From Siphonodentalium dalli (Eukaryota; Mollusca; Scaphopoda; Gadilida; Siphonodentaliidae), in contig CP136063.1 of the NCBI GenBank assembly GCA_032622095.1, forward strand, positions 41,204,106 to 41,268,105: a DNA stretch of 64,000 nt, given 5' to 3'. Below the pieces are notes generated by a model, which did no database searches, was not told the DNA's origin, and saw nothing but the letters and a program-made list of their open reading frames with translations. Position 1 is the first letter of the stretch; each line of letters opens with the position of its first letter. Both the position numbers and the translations under genes were made by a program. This document shows positions 33,504-45,746 of the stretch, in pieces.

Positions 33504-36089
33504 CAGCACTGCTCAAATTAAGCGACCCTTTTTAACGAGGTGTACATGCGTTAATACCGCGGTGCAATACCGCGACATACCGCCGATTCGCGGTTGCACT
33601 ACCACGCGCGTACCGCAGTACCACCGCGACGTTCCCGGTACCACCGCACTACCAGCGGTAACGAATGTTGGTACCGTGGTGACACGCGGTAATGCACCGC
33701 ACATACCGCTACTTCGTAGCGTTTGTGTAACGAGGTTAATGGCGGGATTCGATGTCTGACCGTCAATCTTCCAAAATAGGACGGCCGTTCTCACGATCTC
33801 CGTCCATGATTGTGTACCGTGACGTGTATTATTAAAATATTGAAATAGATGAAAGCCAAGTATCGGGAAATATACCGGGCTTCCAGATTAAGTAAAGGTA
33901 AGTATAAGTTACTTTGAGAAAGTAATTTTTAAATTAAATGTGAATATTATAATAACACTTCTAGTCTTGTTTTATTGCCCAAAAACCCCGTAAAATACAC
34001 TATTTTGTGAGCATGGTGGGTTATCGGGAAGGGAACAAATGATTACGGCCATTTTAGCTCGGTAAATCCCGTATATATAGTCTATATCAATGCTCAGATG
34101 TACGTGATCCCCAAATTGAATGATAACGATTATATTTAAATAGTTTCCAGAATAAATATAGTTGTTAACTTTATTGACATTCATTAACTTCAAATCACAA
34201 ACACCATTTGTTCGTATAAAGGGAATTATTGTCTTAGCAATAAAAGACACAAAGTGGAACTGCCGTATATATATCCAGGGAAAACAAATACATTCTGTGC
34301 AAAAGCACGTGTCACTGATTACGTCATACTCCAGCTGGTATAGATTATGTTAATCTAGGCCCTGGACACTTCAGATGTCGTCATGTCTTTTTATAACTGG
34401 CCTCAATGGGTGACGCGCGAATGGCTAGCTGTTTTGTATTTTGGACACTTGTATTTTCATTATTTCAATGCATCCGTTTAGCTTACATAATGCTCGTAGA
34501 ATGTAGTTCAGATATTTATCAATCTATTTTGTTATTGCGAATAATATGTGTATTTTGGGGAGCAAACCGCCACGTGACTTTAAGCAGACAAGGCTCATTC
34601 GATCTTTAAAATGTTGTGCACGTAATAGCTATTTATAAATATTTGTCTCACAAAAGTGAGACAAACGCTCTTTATTGCTACCATATCGGGAATAAACTAA
34701 CAAGGACTAAAACACACCGAATTCGATCAGTTAAAATAATTATGTTACAATGTTAACCTCTGTATAAAACCAAACAAACATATTTAGAGGTCAACTTTCC
34801 AACACCATGAATGTTTTTCTTCGGAATCACGATTAGATAGGAATATGTGATATAATTTATACTGCGACCCACCGAGAACTACAAGTGCACGCCCTCGCCA
34901 AAAGTTGCATTTTCACATCAAACAATGCCACCCGACACACTCGTGAGCTCAATGAATGTTCATGTAACAACATCAAAGACCGATTTGACAACGTTGTGTC
35001 TTTCAATGTTCGGTGTTTTGCGTGTGTCTTTTGTCGCGCACATTGGTGATGATAACAACTTTGCTGCATGACATGTGCCACGCTTTCTTAGTTATACATT
35101 GTATTCCCACCGACCAGCACCGACAAGAAATCTTGAGGCGCAAATGTTTGTAAATTGCTTTATTATTTCACGCATGGGTACAATCGTACGTCTTGACGAC
35201 AATATACTATTTACGTGCCCATTATGTTTGGCATTTGAACAAACTCGATTTGAACGAATATGAATATTTCTGCAAAGAACGCCGCCCTTGCCTCTAAGAC
35301 TAAAATCGGACTATTACTAATGTACCGTTGCCGCTGGTTTTCCACCAAATTCATATAAATGGAGGATTTACTTCTCTCATTTTATAAGAAATTTAGATTT
35401 CGGAAACACAAACGGAACAAAAAAATCCGCATTAGTGGAATCTGGCGCGTAAATCATTTGACGATATGTAAGATAGATGCCAACAACAAAACTATTACTC
35501 CACGATACTTTGCGTAATCGCCGTAAGCAACTATAGCCGAGTTCAAAAACCGCCGACGTGGTTAAAAAATATTATAATAATAAGATTTTCTGGTAAAATA
35601 TTTCATATATATATACATGACACGAGATTAAAAGTGATGTACGTGTAAATTTGTAATATGTTACATGTAAACCCGACATGTTGATGTACTTTGCACATAT
35701 GTACTCCGATTGCATTATTATTCAGTTATATTCATTACGTATACATAATTATGTGCAGCTTACATGTATTCATTCAATACAAAAGTTATTCATAATCATT
35801 TACCCAACGATGTGAGGCCTTGTTTCCGACGTGTTCTCTCTCCGCGGTGGAGGGCCGTTAGCGGTAAATTGAACGCGGTCAGGAAAAAAACAATGCGGTG
35901 TACGGCGGTAACGAACACCAATAACGTGGTGACCCGCGGTAACCAACGGTAAAAATACCGTACCAGTACCACGGGTCAACCGCCCTCCGTCGCGGCACAG
36001 AATGACTACCGCGGTATTTTTGTGGTATCACCGCGGTAAGTACCAGCCCAGAACCTCGTTAAACAGGTCGCTTACTGAGAGCATAGCTG
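33504..36089. mobile_element. 2.6-kb Tc1/pogo-like non-autonomous element
   Basis: Flanked by TA (33502-33503, 36090-36091). The imperfect ends start CAGCACTGCTC and, on the right strand, CAGCTATGCTC. They share AAGCGACC and TTTAACGAGGT and resemble the ends of the 151-bp MITE at 7486. The subterminal 200-250 bp on each side are crowded with CGCGGTA/TACCGCG motifs (33550-33720, 35850-36050). No transposase frame is visible in the middle, so it is non-autonomous or gutted. Confidence 0.7.
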
Positions 36090-36091
36090 TA

Positions 36092-37451
36092 CCAGCAACT
36101 GAGAAATACACCCAGATATGTCAATCAGATTACCCCTCTTTTATGTTAATAAAAAATTTCATACTCAGTCTGGTCGGGAGTACAACTGCAGGCAGACATA
36201 CTATTCTTAAGTTGATAAAAGGCTATAAAGTTTGAAAGATATTCATTTGGTGGGTAAGGGGGGTGGTGTCCCCCTCCTAATTGTGGGGGTCTGCACGGGA
36301 AAGTTTTGAAATTCTGATGCACTGAGAGCGTGCGTACATAAATCAGCCTTAAAAATATTTCACCTCACAAGTATATCTGCAGTAAAACACGAACAAGAAC
36401 TAGTGAGGTCAATTCTGTTGTTTAGCAATTTGCGGGGTGTACCTCGGAAGTAATACCAGGAAGCGATTTTTTAAAAGAGAGTCCATTTCAGTGTTGGGTG
36501 TGAAACCGGTTTTTCGCATGCAGCTCAGAAGTATCATAATTACGTATATGCACACACACAATTGTTATTTGTTCCCAAAAGTAATTTACAAACTTTCAGA
36601 CAACTGGGGGAGAATGGTCAGACTTGTGACATGAATTTCTCAAATTCTGTGTTTAGCATTAGTGTCGGGCACAGTGTGCACCTCACAAGTAAGCGAACCA
36701 TAAGACCCTGAAAATTCTACTTTTTCACTTAAATATGATGATCAGAACAGAAATGCCTGACTAAAATTAACTGCTGATGTAAGGAATGTCATCTGACTTT
36801 CCAATACCATCCTAGTGAGCACTGAACTCTTTCTCTAGAGGAATGCGACTGAGTTAAATGAATTGTGGACAGACTTCTGTGCACTTGATGGCAATAGCTT
36901 TGCTTGACTTTGTCAAAATAAGCTAAAAACAAAATTCTAATAAAAATAAAAATAATCCAAACTCATTTTTGTGAGTTCTTTATTTTTTTTGGTTTCCGGA
37001 TATCAACTGGAAACCCCAAAAAAAACAAAAGAACTCACAAAAATGAGAGAAAAGTCCAAAAACTCCCTACTCCCATAAGTGGGTAAAAATCATCGGAATA
37101 AACCCAAATTCAGAATTGACCTGCATTTTTAACATAACTAAGCCACAAAAATTCAAACTCAAGTAATTATCAGGAAACCACACAATTTTTGTTTTTTTTT
37201 CTTAGTAAAAAAGTCACATACATGTAACTCTGGTCAAAATCATACATTTGACATTGACCTGCAGGTCTTGAAATTAGGGAAAATGTCCCATGGCAAATTT
37301 AATGCTGTGGCATGTTATAATCCACATGTTGCCATGGCATTTCCCACAGCATTGCTTATTGTCGTGGCCAATTTCGAGGACTGGACCTGTATAACAATTT
37401 AACCACAAATGCAATAAATTAAATAATCTCATGAAAATAACTCAGTCTTAC
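36092..37451. other. Gene-less stretch with repeat ends and a palindrome
   Basis: Near 36890-36930 there is a terminus of the TAGCTCAACTT family (GACTTTGTCAAAATAAGCTA). Position 36960-37048 is a hairpin with arms TTTTTGTGAGTTCTTT. The remainder has no gene signal. Confidence 0.4.
36960..37048. repeat. Inverted repeat with arms of about 37 bp
   Basis: The arms contain TTTTTGTGAGTTCTTT and GGTTTCC and are separated by GGATATCAACT. They could form a cruciform. Confidence 0.75.
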
Positions 37452-38172
37452 CTGCTTCCCTCCATTTCTCCTGTCCTTCGCCTGTTGTACGTCAACAATC
37501 GACTGCATGTTACTTCAGCAACCTTGATGTAATTTTCTTTAGTCAACAAATTCAGATCCAATGTTTTCATTTCCTCCTTTAGAAACGATTGCAACTTAGT
37601 AATGTCCTCCTGTTTCGGTAGAGGTTTTGTGTTGTAAAAATGTCGATGCTCTAGTATAACTTTCGCTCTTTTTGTCACTTTTGTCTTCCAGAAAATCTGC
37701 TTTAATTTCTGTACCTCCTCAGCTTCTGTTCTGTTTTGAACTTTCTTCTCTTTTTTCATTTCTTGTATTGCTAACCCAATTTTTATATCTGTCATCATTT
37801 GTATATTATAGCCTAATTTAACAGCATTGATTGGGTTTTTCAAGTCCTCGGCACTGGGATTTGTCGCTAAGATTGTAGCCTCAAAATGATCAGGTTTGAA
37901 ATAAGCCGACATGGTCTGAACACCACTCAAAGGCTTGATCTTCCGAAGGTTAATCAACAGGCGTGCATTTAGGCGCATTATATCACTAGTATACTTTCCA
38001 CGTTTCAGGGGATTGCCTACATTTTTGTCGAGCCACATATTCCCCAATGCAGTTATGAGTTCATCCTCCCTGGCAACAAGGCCAATTTTATCACTTCTCA
38101 TTATAGTATATACTTCATTTTTGAGAAGTTTTGATGCTCTATGATGAATTCTTCCCGCATTGGCATCAGATA
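37452..38172 (-). CDS. Exon of a Crypton-like gene: N-terminal recombinase domain
   Basis: Reads DANAGRIHHRASKLLKNEVY, SDKIGLVAREDELITALGNM and RLNARLLINLRKIKPLSG. These are followed by NAVKLGYNIQMM, HFYNTKPLPKQEDI and SRLLTYNRRRTGEMEGS, then a consensus donor at 37451 (CAG|GTAAGA). Block order matches the pseudogene at 21456-22190. The NRRRTGE Arg is the likely first catalytic residue of the tyrosine recombinase (inference). The remaining catalytic boxes must be encoded by exons further left and were not found adjacent. Confidence 0.5.
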
Positions 38173-38256
38173 GTAAATTTAAATGTGAACTGCTTTGCTT
38201 CTAATCTGGTTTTTTAGGACAATTTTGTTGATGTTTCCAGAGCAGTTTCTTTTTAA

Positions 38257-38590
38257 CCCTTTGAGTGCCAGGGGCCGATCTCATCGGCCCGATCTCATCG
38301 GCCCTAATTTACGGTGTGTAAAATCGGCCCTAAAAAAAAAAAAAAGTTAAAAAAAAATAATAATAATTCTTTTGGGTTGAATTTTTTTGGGTATGCTTAA
38401 GCATGCTATAGTGAATTTAAAAACAAACTGGATAAAACCTTAGGGGCATGTTATAACTCAAAACTATCACCACGTATTCATAGTAATAATTTTGATGCCA
38501 ATGAAAAATGTAAGATTCCCTGGCACTAAACCTATGCATTGGCACAGGGTATATGGGTTGATACAAAAATCGGACCTGGCACTCAAAGGG
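38257..38590. mobile_element. piggyBac-like MITE, family A, copy 5, in an intron
   Basis: 334 bp flanked by TTAA (38253-38256, 38591-38594), reverse orientation. The core is replaced by about 200 bp of unrelated AT-rich sequence and the palindrome is reduced to ATGCATTGGCACAGGG. It sits between two exons of the Crypton-like gene. Confidence 0.9.
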
Positions 38591-38620
38591 TTAAGCCAGA
38601 CAAAGCAGAAATAGTCTTAT

Positions 38621-38732
38621 GTCAAGGTAATCTGTTGTCAAGGTAATCTGTTGTCAAGGTAATCTGTTGTCAAGGTAATCTGTTGTCGAGGTAATCTGTT
38701 GTCAAGGTAATCTGTTGTCAAGGTAATCTGTT
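38621..38732 (+). repeat. 16-bp tandem repeat, seven copies
   Basis: GTCAAGGTAATCTGTT x 7 (one GTCGAGG variant), at the boundary of the exon at 38740-39090. Confidence 0.95.
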
Positions 38733-38739
38733 GGCCTCC

Positions 38740-39090
38740 TTTCCTTCCCTCGTTGGATTGCCCTCATATTATGCTTGTGATTGAACTTTGCTCGCATAAG
38801 ACTTATGAGAGTTTTCCTCTTTTTTGAATCACTTGTCTCTGCAATCTCTTTGACTTCACCACAATTATGTTTTCTGAAGATGTGCTGAGAAAAGTTAGAT
38901 ACTGTCATAGGTATTGGGCAAAGTTCACAACTCATTTTGCCTGTCCTAGTTGTTTTTGATTGCTCTGTTTTTCTTACATAGATATCTCTGAAAGTCTGGT
39001 CACGAAGTATTTGATCCTGATAGCATTCTATCGCCATATTCCTCATCTTCTGAATCTGGAACTATCTCATCATCAAATATAGTTTTCCCT
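38740..39090 (-). pseudogene. Crypton-like gene segment: acidic patch and zinc finger, frame-broken
   Basis: One frame gives DDEIVPDSEDEEYGDRMLSG and then a stop near 39013. The frame one base away gives DIYVRKTEQSK, a zinc finger CELCPIPMTVSNFSQHIFRK followed by HN, and RAKFNHKHNMRAIQRGKERR. Acidic patch, CxxC...HxxxxH finger and F.HN...L..GK..RRP are the usual N-terminal order in the family. A single extra base accounts for the break. Confidence 0.45.
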
Positions 39091-39094
39091 CTAA

Positions 39095-39433
39095 CCCTTT
39101 ACCCAACAGAAGGGCCCTGTGCCAATGCATTCTCTTATATATGCGAGTCGACCATAGGTCACCTCACATATATAAGAGAATGCATTGGCTTAACACATTA
39201 AAAATTATAAAATTGTTAAAGAATGTAAGAAAAAATGGTAAAAAGTGTTAAAAAAAGATTTGTTTTTAGGCCAATGCATTCTCTTATATATAAGAGAATG
39301 CATTGGCACAGGGCATAACTGTAACTATCACAATGTGGTCAAGGAGCCGGTTCCAATGATATCCATATGTGTATGGTTCTATTGATATTTTAGGCTGTTG
39401 AAGCTTTATCTGGCCGGTTTGTTGGGTAAAGGG
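39095..39433. mobile_element. piggyBac-like MITE, family B, interrupting a coding exon
   Basis: 339 bp with CCCTTTACCCAACA ends, flanked by CTAA (39091-39094) and CTAG (39434-39437), a decayed TTAA-like duplication. It has two partial palindromes with TGCCAATGCATTC cores. Removing it with one 4-bp duplicate keeps the frame between the flanking exon halves (…MLVL / EGKTIFDD…). Confidence 0.8.
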
Positions 39434-39437
39434 CTAG

Positions 39438-39852
39438 AACAAGCATCGAAACTCTATTGTTTTGATGACTTTGACGATGTGAGAAATCTGCTTCTTCAGA
39501 TGAGCTATCGCTACTAGATTCATTTATTTGCTGAGAGTCCAAGCATGTTGTGTCAACTATTTTATCTTTCTGCACATGGGCCAAATCAGTATCCATTTTG
39601 TCATCACAAATTGCTTCTTCAGAGGAATATCCACTGCTTGGGTTATACTCAGAACCACTTGACTCAAACACATCACTGTCAAGAGATAAATTATCATGAC
39701 TGGCATTATCAGAAAGCGATTCCACAGAATTAACTGGAATCTCTTCTATTAGTTGATCCACGACATCCATTGCCATTGGCTCTTTTATCATTTCTGTTTC
39801 CCTTGACTGTGTTGATTGGGACTCTATATTCATCTCCATTGAATTACACACC
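39438..39852 (-). CDS. N-terminal acidic exon of the Crypton-like gene
   Basis: After an acceptor-like TTTGTTAG this reads a Ser/Asp/Glu-rich stretch (SLDSDVFESSGSEYNPSSGY, SSSDSSSEEADFSH) and runs into the MITE at 39433. Low complexity is typical of the disordered N-terminus of such proteins. Function unknown. The gene is probably inactive because of the frame break downstream. Confidence 0.45.
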
Positions 39853-39854
39853 TA

Positions 39855-40853
39855 ACAAATGGAAGAAATGATTATGAAGACATTGCCAAGAATAAACATG
39901 ATTATTATTCCATTAATAAGTATTGACTGAGGTTTAACATGGTTTCAGCCACCTCGGGCAATATCAGAACTGTCAGTTTTAAATTGGTGCACAGAATGTA
40001 CATTACAACTATTGTCACCATTTCGCCAGGTGGACCTATTGTTAATTATATGTGCTGAGTGGGTAAATCTCAAATTCTCGGTCATTTCAAAATAATAATG
40101 ATAAAAATACACTCAATTTTTTATAAACATAAGATATATGAAAGTTGTGGGTATGTGCAGGGGTGGTGCCCAGTGTTCGCGCTGGACCGAAAATTCTTTT
40201 GGACAAAAGATTGGCCAAATGAAAATTTTATTGGCCAAATGAAAAAAAAACATTGGCCAAATGAAAAAACAATTTGGCCAAATTAAATCCTAATTTTGTG
40301 GGAGGTTCACAGGTTATTAAAATATTTGTTTTAAACTTTATTTGTGACTACTCTATATTTATGAACTTCTGTCTGTATGTGTGTGGGTGTCTTATAGACT
40401 CCGAAACTACTGGACCGATTCCACTCAAATTGGGTATGTGGACAATTTTGCTGGGCACAATATGAGCTCATCAGATTTCAGATCTGAGGTCAACTTTTCA
40501 CGTGCCGAGGTCAAATCTGTTTTTACGCCGTTTTACGCTACGGTATTTAAGTTCGATGCTCACAAGTCGATTTTATATAGCACGAATAATAAATTACCAG
40601 TCATACAATGGGTAGCATTAGAATCTCTAGCATTCGCTCTTTCCAACGATGTATGATACGTGTATGTACGTTAAATTTCTGCCTTAATTATCGGGAAGAA
40701 CGCAGGACCCTGCTTCGATCATCGAAAAAACAGTGCGTAATTCTATGACGTCGCTATACAGACATCAACAGATCATAACATGATCGCGTTAACTACTAAT
40801 CGGCCCTAAACTTTTATTGGTAGAACCAAAAAATGAAAGTGTCAATGACACTG
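39855..40853. other. No supported gene; short tandem repeat inside
   Basis: Four copies of TTGGCCAAATGAAAA lie at about 40211-40283. The rest shows no gene. Confidence 0.4.
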
Positions 40854-41380
40854 TAGCTCAACTTTGTAAATGAGCTATTTTTTTTTTGCCGAGCGATGAA
40901 AAGAATTATGAAAAGAAAGATAAAGATGGGCCACCAGCGGCAATATATATTTTCTTTTGCCAGACTGCCAAATAACGCCAAAATTACTTCCCATCTACAT
41001 GTCATTATTAACATCCATGAAAACGAACAGTATGGCATGTATCCATGCTACATGTAATGAATTGAATTTTGAAATCCAAGATGGCCACTGGGGGCCATGT
41101 TTTTTTGCCGAATGGCCCCAAAATGACTCGTACCGGTCTACATGTCAATGTTAACATCCATGACAAATTTTATAAAGATCCGACCAAATGTATGACCTGT
41201 AGCCTGTGCTAAACGTTTTAGTGATGCAAAGAGTAAAATCCAAGATGACTGCTGGCGGACATGTTTTTTGGCCGATTGACCCCAAAATGACTCGTTCCCA
41301 TCTACATGTCAATGTCAACACCCATGACAAATTTCATGAAGATCCGGCCAAATATCGATCACCCGTTCACGACTGTACCA
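40854..41380. repeat. One-ended copy of the TAGCTCAACTT family
   Basis: Starts TAGCTCAACTT (40854-40864) after GTGTCAATGACAC and carries the CCCAAAATGACTCG and ATGACAAATTT subrepeats of the 963-2669 element in reverse. The right end is not recognised. Confidence 0.5.
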
Positions 41381-43620
41381 TCAAATATACCATTTTGCGC
41401 AGTTGCTCCAGACGCCATCTTGGAAAATACACTCCTAATCTGATACCCGACAGTGTATACACCACTTCACTGAAAATACAGCCACTCCTTGTATATAAGA
41501 CAGAGTAGCCAATTTTTTTCACCAACCACAACTTGTAAGCGATTGCGTAGCACGCTCAGGCAATGGTTACCATTTTCCATATTTTGGTCGCCATTTTGGC
41601 TGTTATTTTGAGACAAAGTGACAATATCGCAACCATACAGTTGGAATATGCATGAGTAATGATATGTGTTACTCACGTTGCACACATATATTATGTTCTT
41701 TTCTAGTTGAAAAATGACCATAATCAGCTGCCTAATCCCAAAATTTAGTGATTATTTTTTTATTTCGTACTGTGTTCAGTAAATATGAAGGGGATGGGAC
41801 CCTCCTGTGAAGGGCATATTGCATTGACTGGATGGTTAGTTAACATAAGCAATACAAAATAAAGTCAAAATTCTCAGCCAGTTTCAAACGGCGGAAAGTG
41901 ATCATTGAGATATCAGTAAAAAATTACAAAATTTACACTTCAAGTTGCCATTAAGGTGGCCATTTTGAATGGAACGTTCCAATTTTAGCCTGAAAATGTG
42001 ACATTATTTAGAAGCTTCACATAAATATGTACATAAATTACATATGTCGAGATTTTCTCACTATAATTTGAATCAAACAAACTTATTGATCCATCTGAAT
42101 AAAGGTGCCCATGTTGGATGCCATCTTATTTTGTGTCTACACAGGCACGTTAATTTCGAATTGAGATCGCTTAAAGTTGACGGATATAACAAGGAAGAAA
42201 TTTAGTCCGATGAAGTGTTTAAATCTGGAAGGGGATTGCAGAGATCGGAATGGGAAAAAATTGTGTTATTTTTTCACAATTTGTCAAATTTTCACGAAAT
42301 TTCGGCAAAAAGCATCACATTAATTATACCAGCATATTATGATAATTGTCCAATTAAGCTCAAAAGGGGCATGTCAGACAGATGTAGTTTCTGATAAATT
42401 TTTTAAATGGGTAATTTTACCCAATGTCCGGGACAAAAATGCTCTTAATAATGTTGCCACACAGAAAATGCGTTGTATTAAGTCACAATATTTAACAAAT
42501 CGAAATAAATTGGTACCAATTTGTTCTATCCATCCTCGGGGTCATGTCACATTTTAGCCCAAAGCCATTCTAAGTACTGCATTGTAAAAACAATCGTCTC
42601 AAATTGATGACATAGAATCTCAGACCAATCGGGTCGCGCGGTTTGGAATTGTGGCTAAAAATAGATATTTGCGGCATTCAGTATTATTTTTGCTCGAGAC
42701 ATTTGTGGTATACCGTGGAAGGTCTTTGTTCCCGTTTAAAGACTCAAATGATGTTGATCCAGGATGGTAAAGCTTAGTGAATTCACTAGACTGCCTACAT
42801 ATTCTGTTGAATTGAGATACCTTAATCCTTATGACGCTGAGCTTGTCAGTTGCTTGCTAGATATTGGTTGATTCTACATGCACAGGAGTTTGTGGTCATC
42901 AAATTGTTTTGTTGAATTAACGTTAATGGCGAAAATATCGGTGCAACTTTGCAGCATATTTATTGGATGTTTCATCAATATATGTATTTTATTTATTAAA
43001 GATGCCATCAGGCTTACATCCGGTAGGATGGCAACAACAACAAAATTATAGAACTCATGCTTTCGCCACAAATGGCTTGAAAAATACGATACTAATAGCA
43101 AACAGGCCACATCCACATATCCCTTATAGATGGCAATAAGATGATTTTGTCAATTTGGAACCAATAATGAGACAACCAAATCTGCATTCAGCGGATAGCT
43201 CCATTACTTGGCATATAGAGGCTATTGGTGCAAACAAAACTGTAAGCTTTGGGCTTCACCACTATCATGAAGTTGCTGGAATCTTTGGGAGGTGTTCGTT
43301 TTCTGTATAATAAAACTTGTCTCTCATAACCATTCAAATTTATTAAAATAAATGTGTGAAAAAAAAATTATTGAGAGATCCAGTAGATATAATTTCCCCC
43401 AACTGTGCAGTGGTCTTGAGTTTTGACTGTGGTGACAAACCGAGACACTGAGGACAAAAGTCAAAAAGTTCACTGTACTTTAATAACATAAAAGGTTGCA
43501 CGACCACAGTGTCCCCCCGAAACGGTGGCAAACTCCAAGATTGTCTTTGTTCAGAAGGTTTATTTTTGTTTGTATATTTTGGGTTGAACCCAAATTCGAA
43601 GTTGACCTTTGTTTCTTTGT
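41381..43620. other. Gene-less stretch
   Basis: AT-rich sequence with scattered ATTTTGGTCGCCATTTTGG-type repeat words. Short frames on both strands have no support. Confidence 0.35.
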
Positions 43621-43639
43621 TTTGTCGGAGAAAAGTCAC

Positions 43640-44300
43640 ATACCAAAAGTGGTTTTGAGGTATATGTGAAATCTAAGTCGAATAAAAAAAGGGCTTTAAG
43701 TCTGTCAGAAATCATTGGACCGAGCCCCGAAACAAATTCGACCTTTATTCTTGGTCATTACACATACATACCAAGTTTCATCTCAAATGAACGGAAAGAA
43801 CTTAAATTATCATGCGGACAACATGAAAAGTTTGATTTTCTAAGTCGAAAATGGGTGAAAAAGGGCTATAAGTCTGTCAGAAATCATTGGACCGAACCCC
43901 GAGTCGAACTTGACCTTTATTCTTGGTCACTACATATACATACCAAGTTTCATCTCAATTGAACAGAAAGAACTTGAGTTATCATGCGGACAACATGAAA
44001 AGTTGGATTTTCTAAGTCGAAAATGGGTGAAAAAGGGCAATAACTCTGGCAGAAATCATCAGACCGAGCCCTGAGTCGAACTCGATCTTTATTCTTTGTC
44101 ACTACACATACATACCAAGTTTCTGCTCAATTGAACAGAAAGAACTTGAGTTATCATGCGGACAACATGAAAAGTTGGATTTTCTAAGTCGAAAATGGGT
44201 GAAAAAGGGCAATAACTCTGTCAGAAATCATCGGACCGAGCCCAGAGTCGAACTCGACCTTTATTGTTGGTTACTACACATACATACCAAGTTTCAAACT
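43640..44300 (+). repeat. 172-bp tandem repeat, about four copies
   Basis: CATGCGGACAACATGAAAAG recurs at 43811, 43983 and 44155 (172-bp spacing). Units become less diverged to the right. Confidence 0.85.
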
Positions 44301-44561
44301 AATGATTCGCCGGCCCTATTAATAATGTATTACCGCAGTTTGCCCGTAATCGACAGTCAGAGGCACGTAAATGATAAATCACATAAAAAATGTAACTCAA
44401 ATTCAATCGAGCTATAGTAGCCTGTTAACCAGATTCATCCAACACCAATAGCCATAACTACATTACATGTGTAGTTACAATAGCTGCTTGTATCTATGTC
44501 ATGGAATCAGATCGTTCATAAAAAATTATCACTAATATAAATAATACCGGTATAGCTATTA

Positions 44562-44855
44562 TCAGGTCAGGGAAAACCCAAACTCGATCTACTAAACCTC
44601 GTTTTGTCTAAAAACCTCGTTCGAGGTTTCTCAGGATCATGTGACCACTGGTCAAAATATTCACCCATGACATAAGGGCGAACACTCTATTGACTCTAAT
44701 ATCATTTTTGGTTTAGAGTGTTTCCCCTTAAGTCATGGGTGAATATTTTGACCAGTGGTCACATGATCCCGAGGAACCTCGAACGAGGTGTTTAAGACAA
44801 AACGAGGTTTTAATAGTAGATCGTGTTTGGGTTTTCCGGGCTTTCCCTGACCTGA
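44562..44855. mobile_element. 294-bp palindromic MITE with TTA target duplication
   Basis: Long arms of about 140 bp start TCAGGTCAGGG and are flanked by TTA (44559-44561, 44856-44858). A 3-bp TWA duplication fits PIF/Harbinger-type elements, although the ends alone do not prove the class. Confidence 0.8.
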
Positions 44856-45746
44856 TTATAGCTAGAATAGCCAGACCTTTTCACCAACATTCCCTATAGC
44901 TGGATTATTAAAAGCAAACGCCAGCATTGTGGTGCCTGCATGAGTCAATGAATGAATGATCATGAATGATGTATAATTTATAAATTACATGTACCTTCAC
45001 CAAGTTCATGATTTTGAAGTTCAATTTCAACTCTTTTCCAGTTCACTAACAGTTGGAAATTTCTGAATTGAACTCTTTTTGAATGCTGTGTCCAGTGTGT
45101 GCCACTACTACTAGTACTAGCCATACTATTCGCTACCGGTATAGAACTTAGAAGATTCGGTAATAAGCTATGTTAATAGTGCCACTGTACTCATGGGCGT
45201 AGCCAGCATTTTGAAAAGGTGGGTTCGAATTTTCGTTTTATGGGCATAGGACGTCGCGCGCTGGGGGAGGGGGTACCACCTTCCTGCTGGAAAATTTTGA
45301 AAAATTGAACCTATCGAGAGCGAATCTGGAGCATATTTTTATAATATCTGCGCCTATAATTGAGAGGTAAAAAACTGATTTTTTGATTTTATCTACCGAT
45401 TATGTGAGGATATATGGCATGATAGAGTTTGTCATCGTACATGGTCATATATAATGTACTAATGTTTGTTAATGTATTGGCCCACGTGTAGTATCGACTC
45501 AACAATAAAGTACAATGATCAAACCCAGCCATCCCAAAATATAATCTACGTATTAAATCCCTGTGCGATCTTACTCTAAATTGTTACGGTATCATATATA
45601 TTGGCTGAAGTGGGGTATAATATATTTAATTGAACGACAATTTTTCAAGGTTGAATCATTTAGTGATCATATGTCGGCAAATAAACTCTGCAATGCCATT
45701 CGCCGTGCATGTTTGCGGGCGAAATTATTCACAACGTTGGCGCACT

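Noticed and set aside
33430-33794. Overlapping 93-109 residue frames on both strands
   Set aside because: They fall on the GC-rich CGCGGTA motif cluster of a transposon end. The absence of AT-rich stops makes chance frames.
36960-37048. A rho-independent terminator
   Set aside because: The hairpin is AT-rich, very long, and in a eukaryotic repeat context with no upstream gene on that strand.
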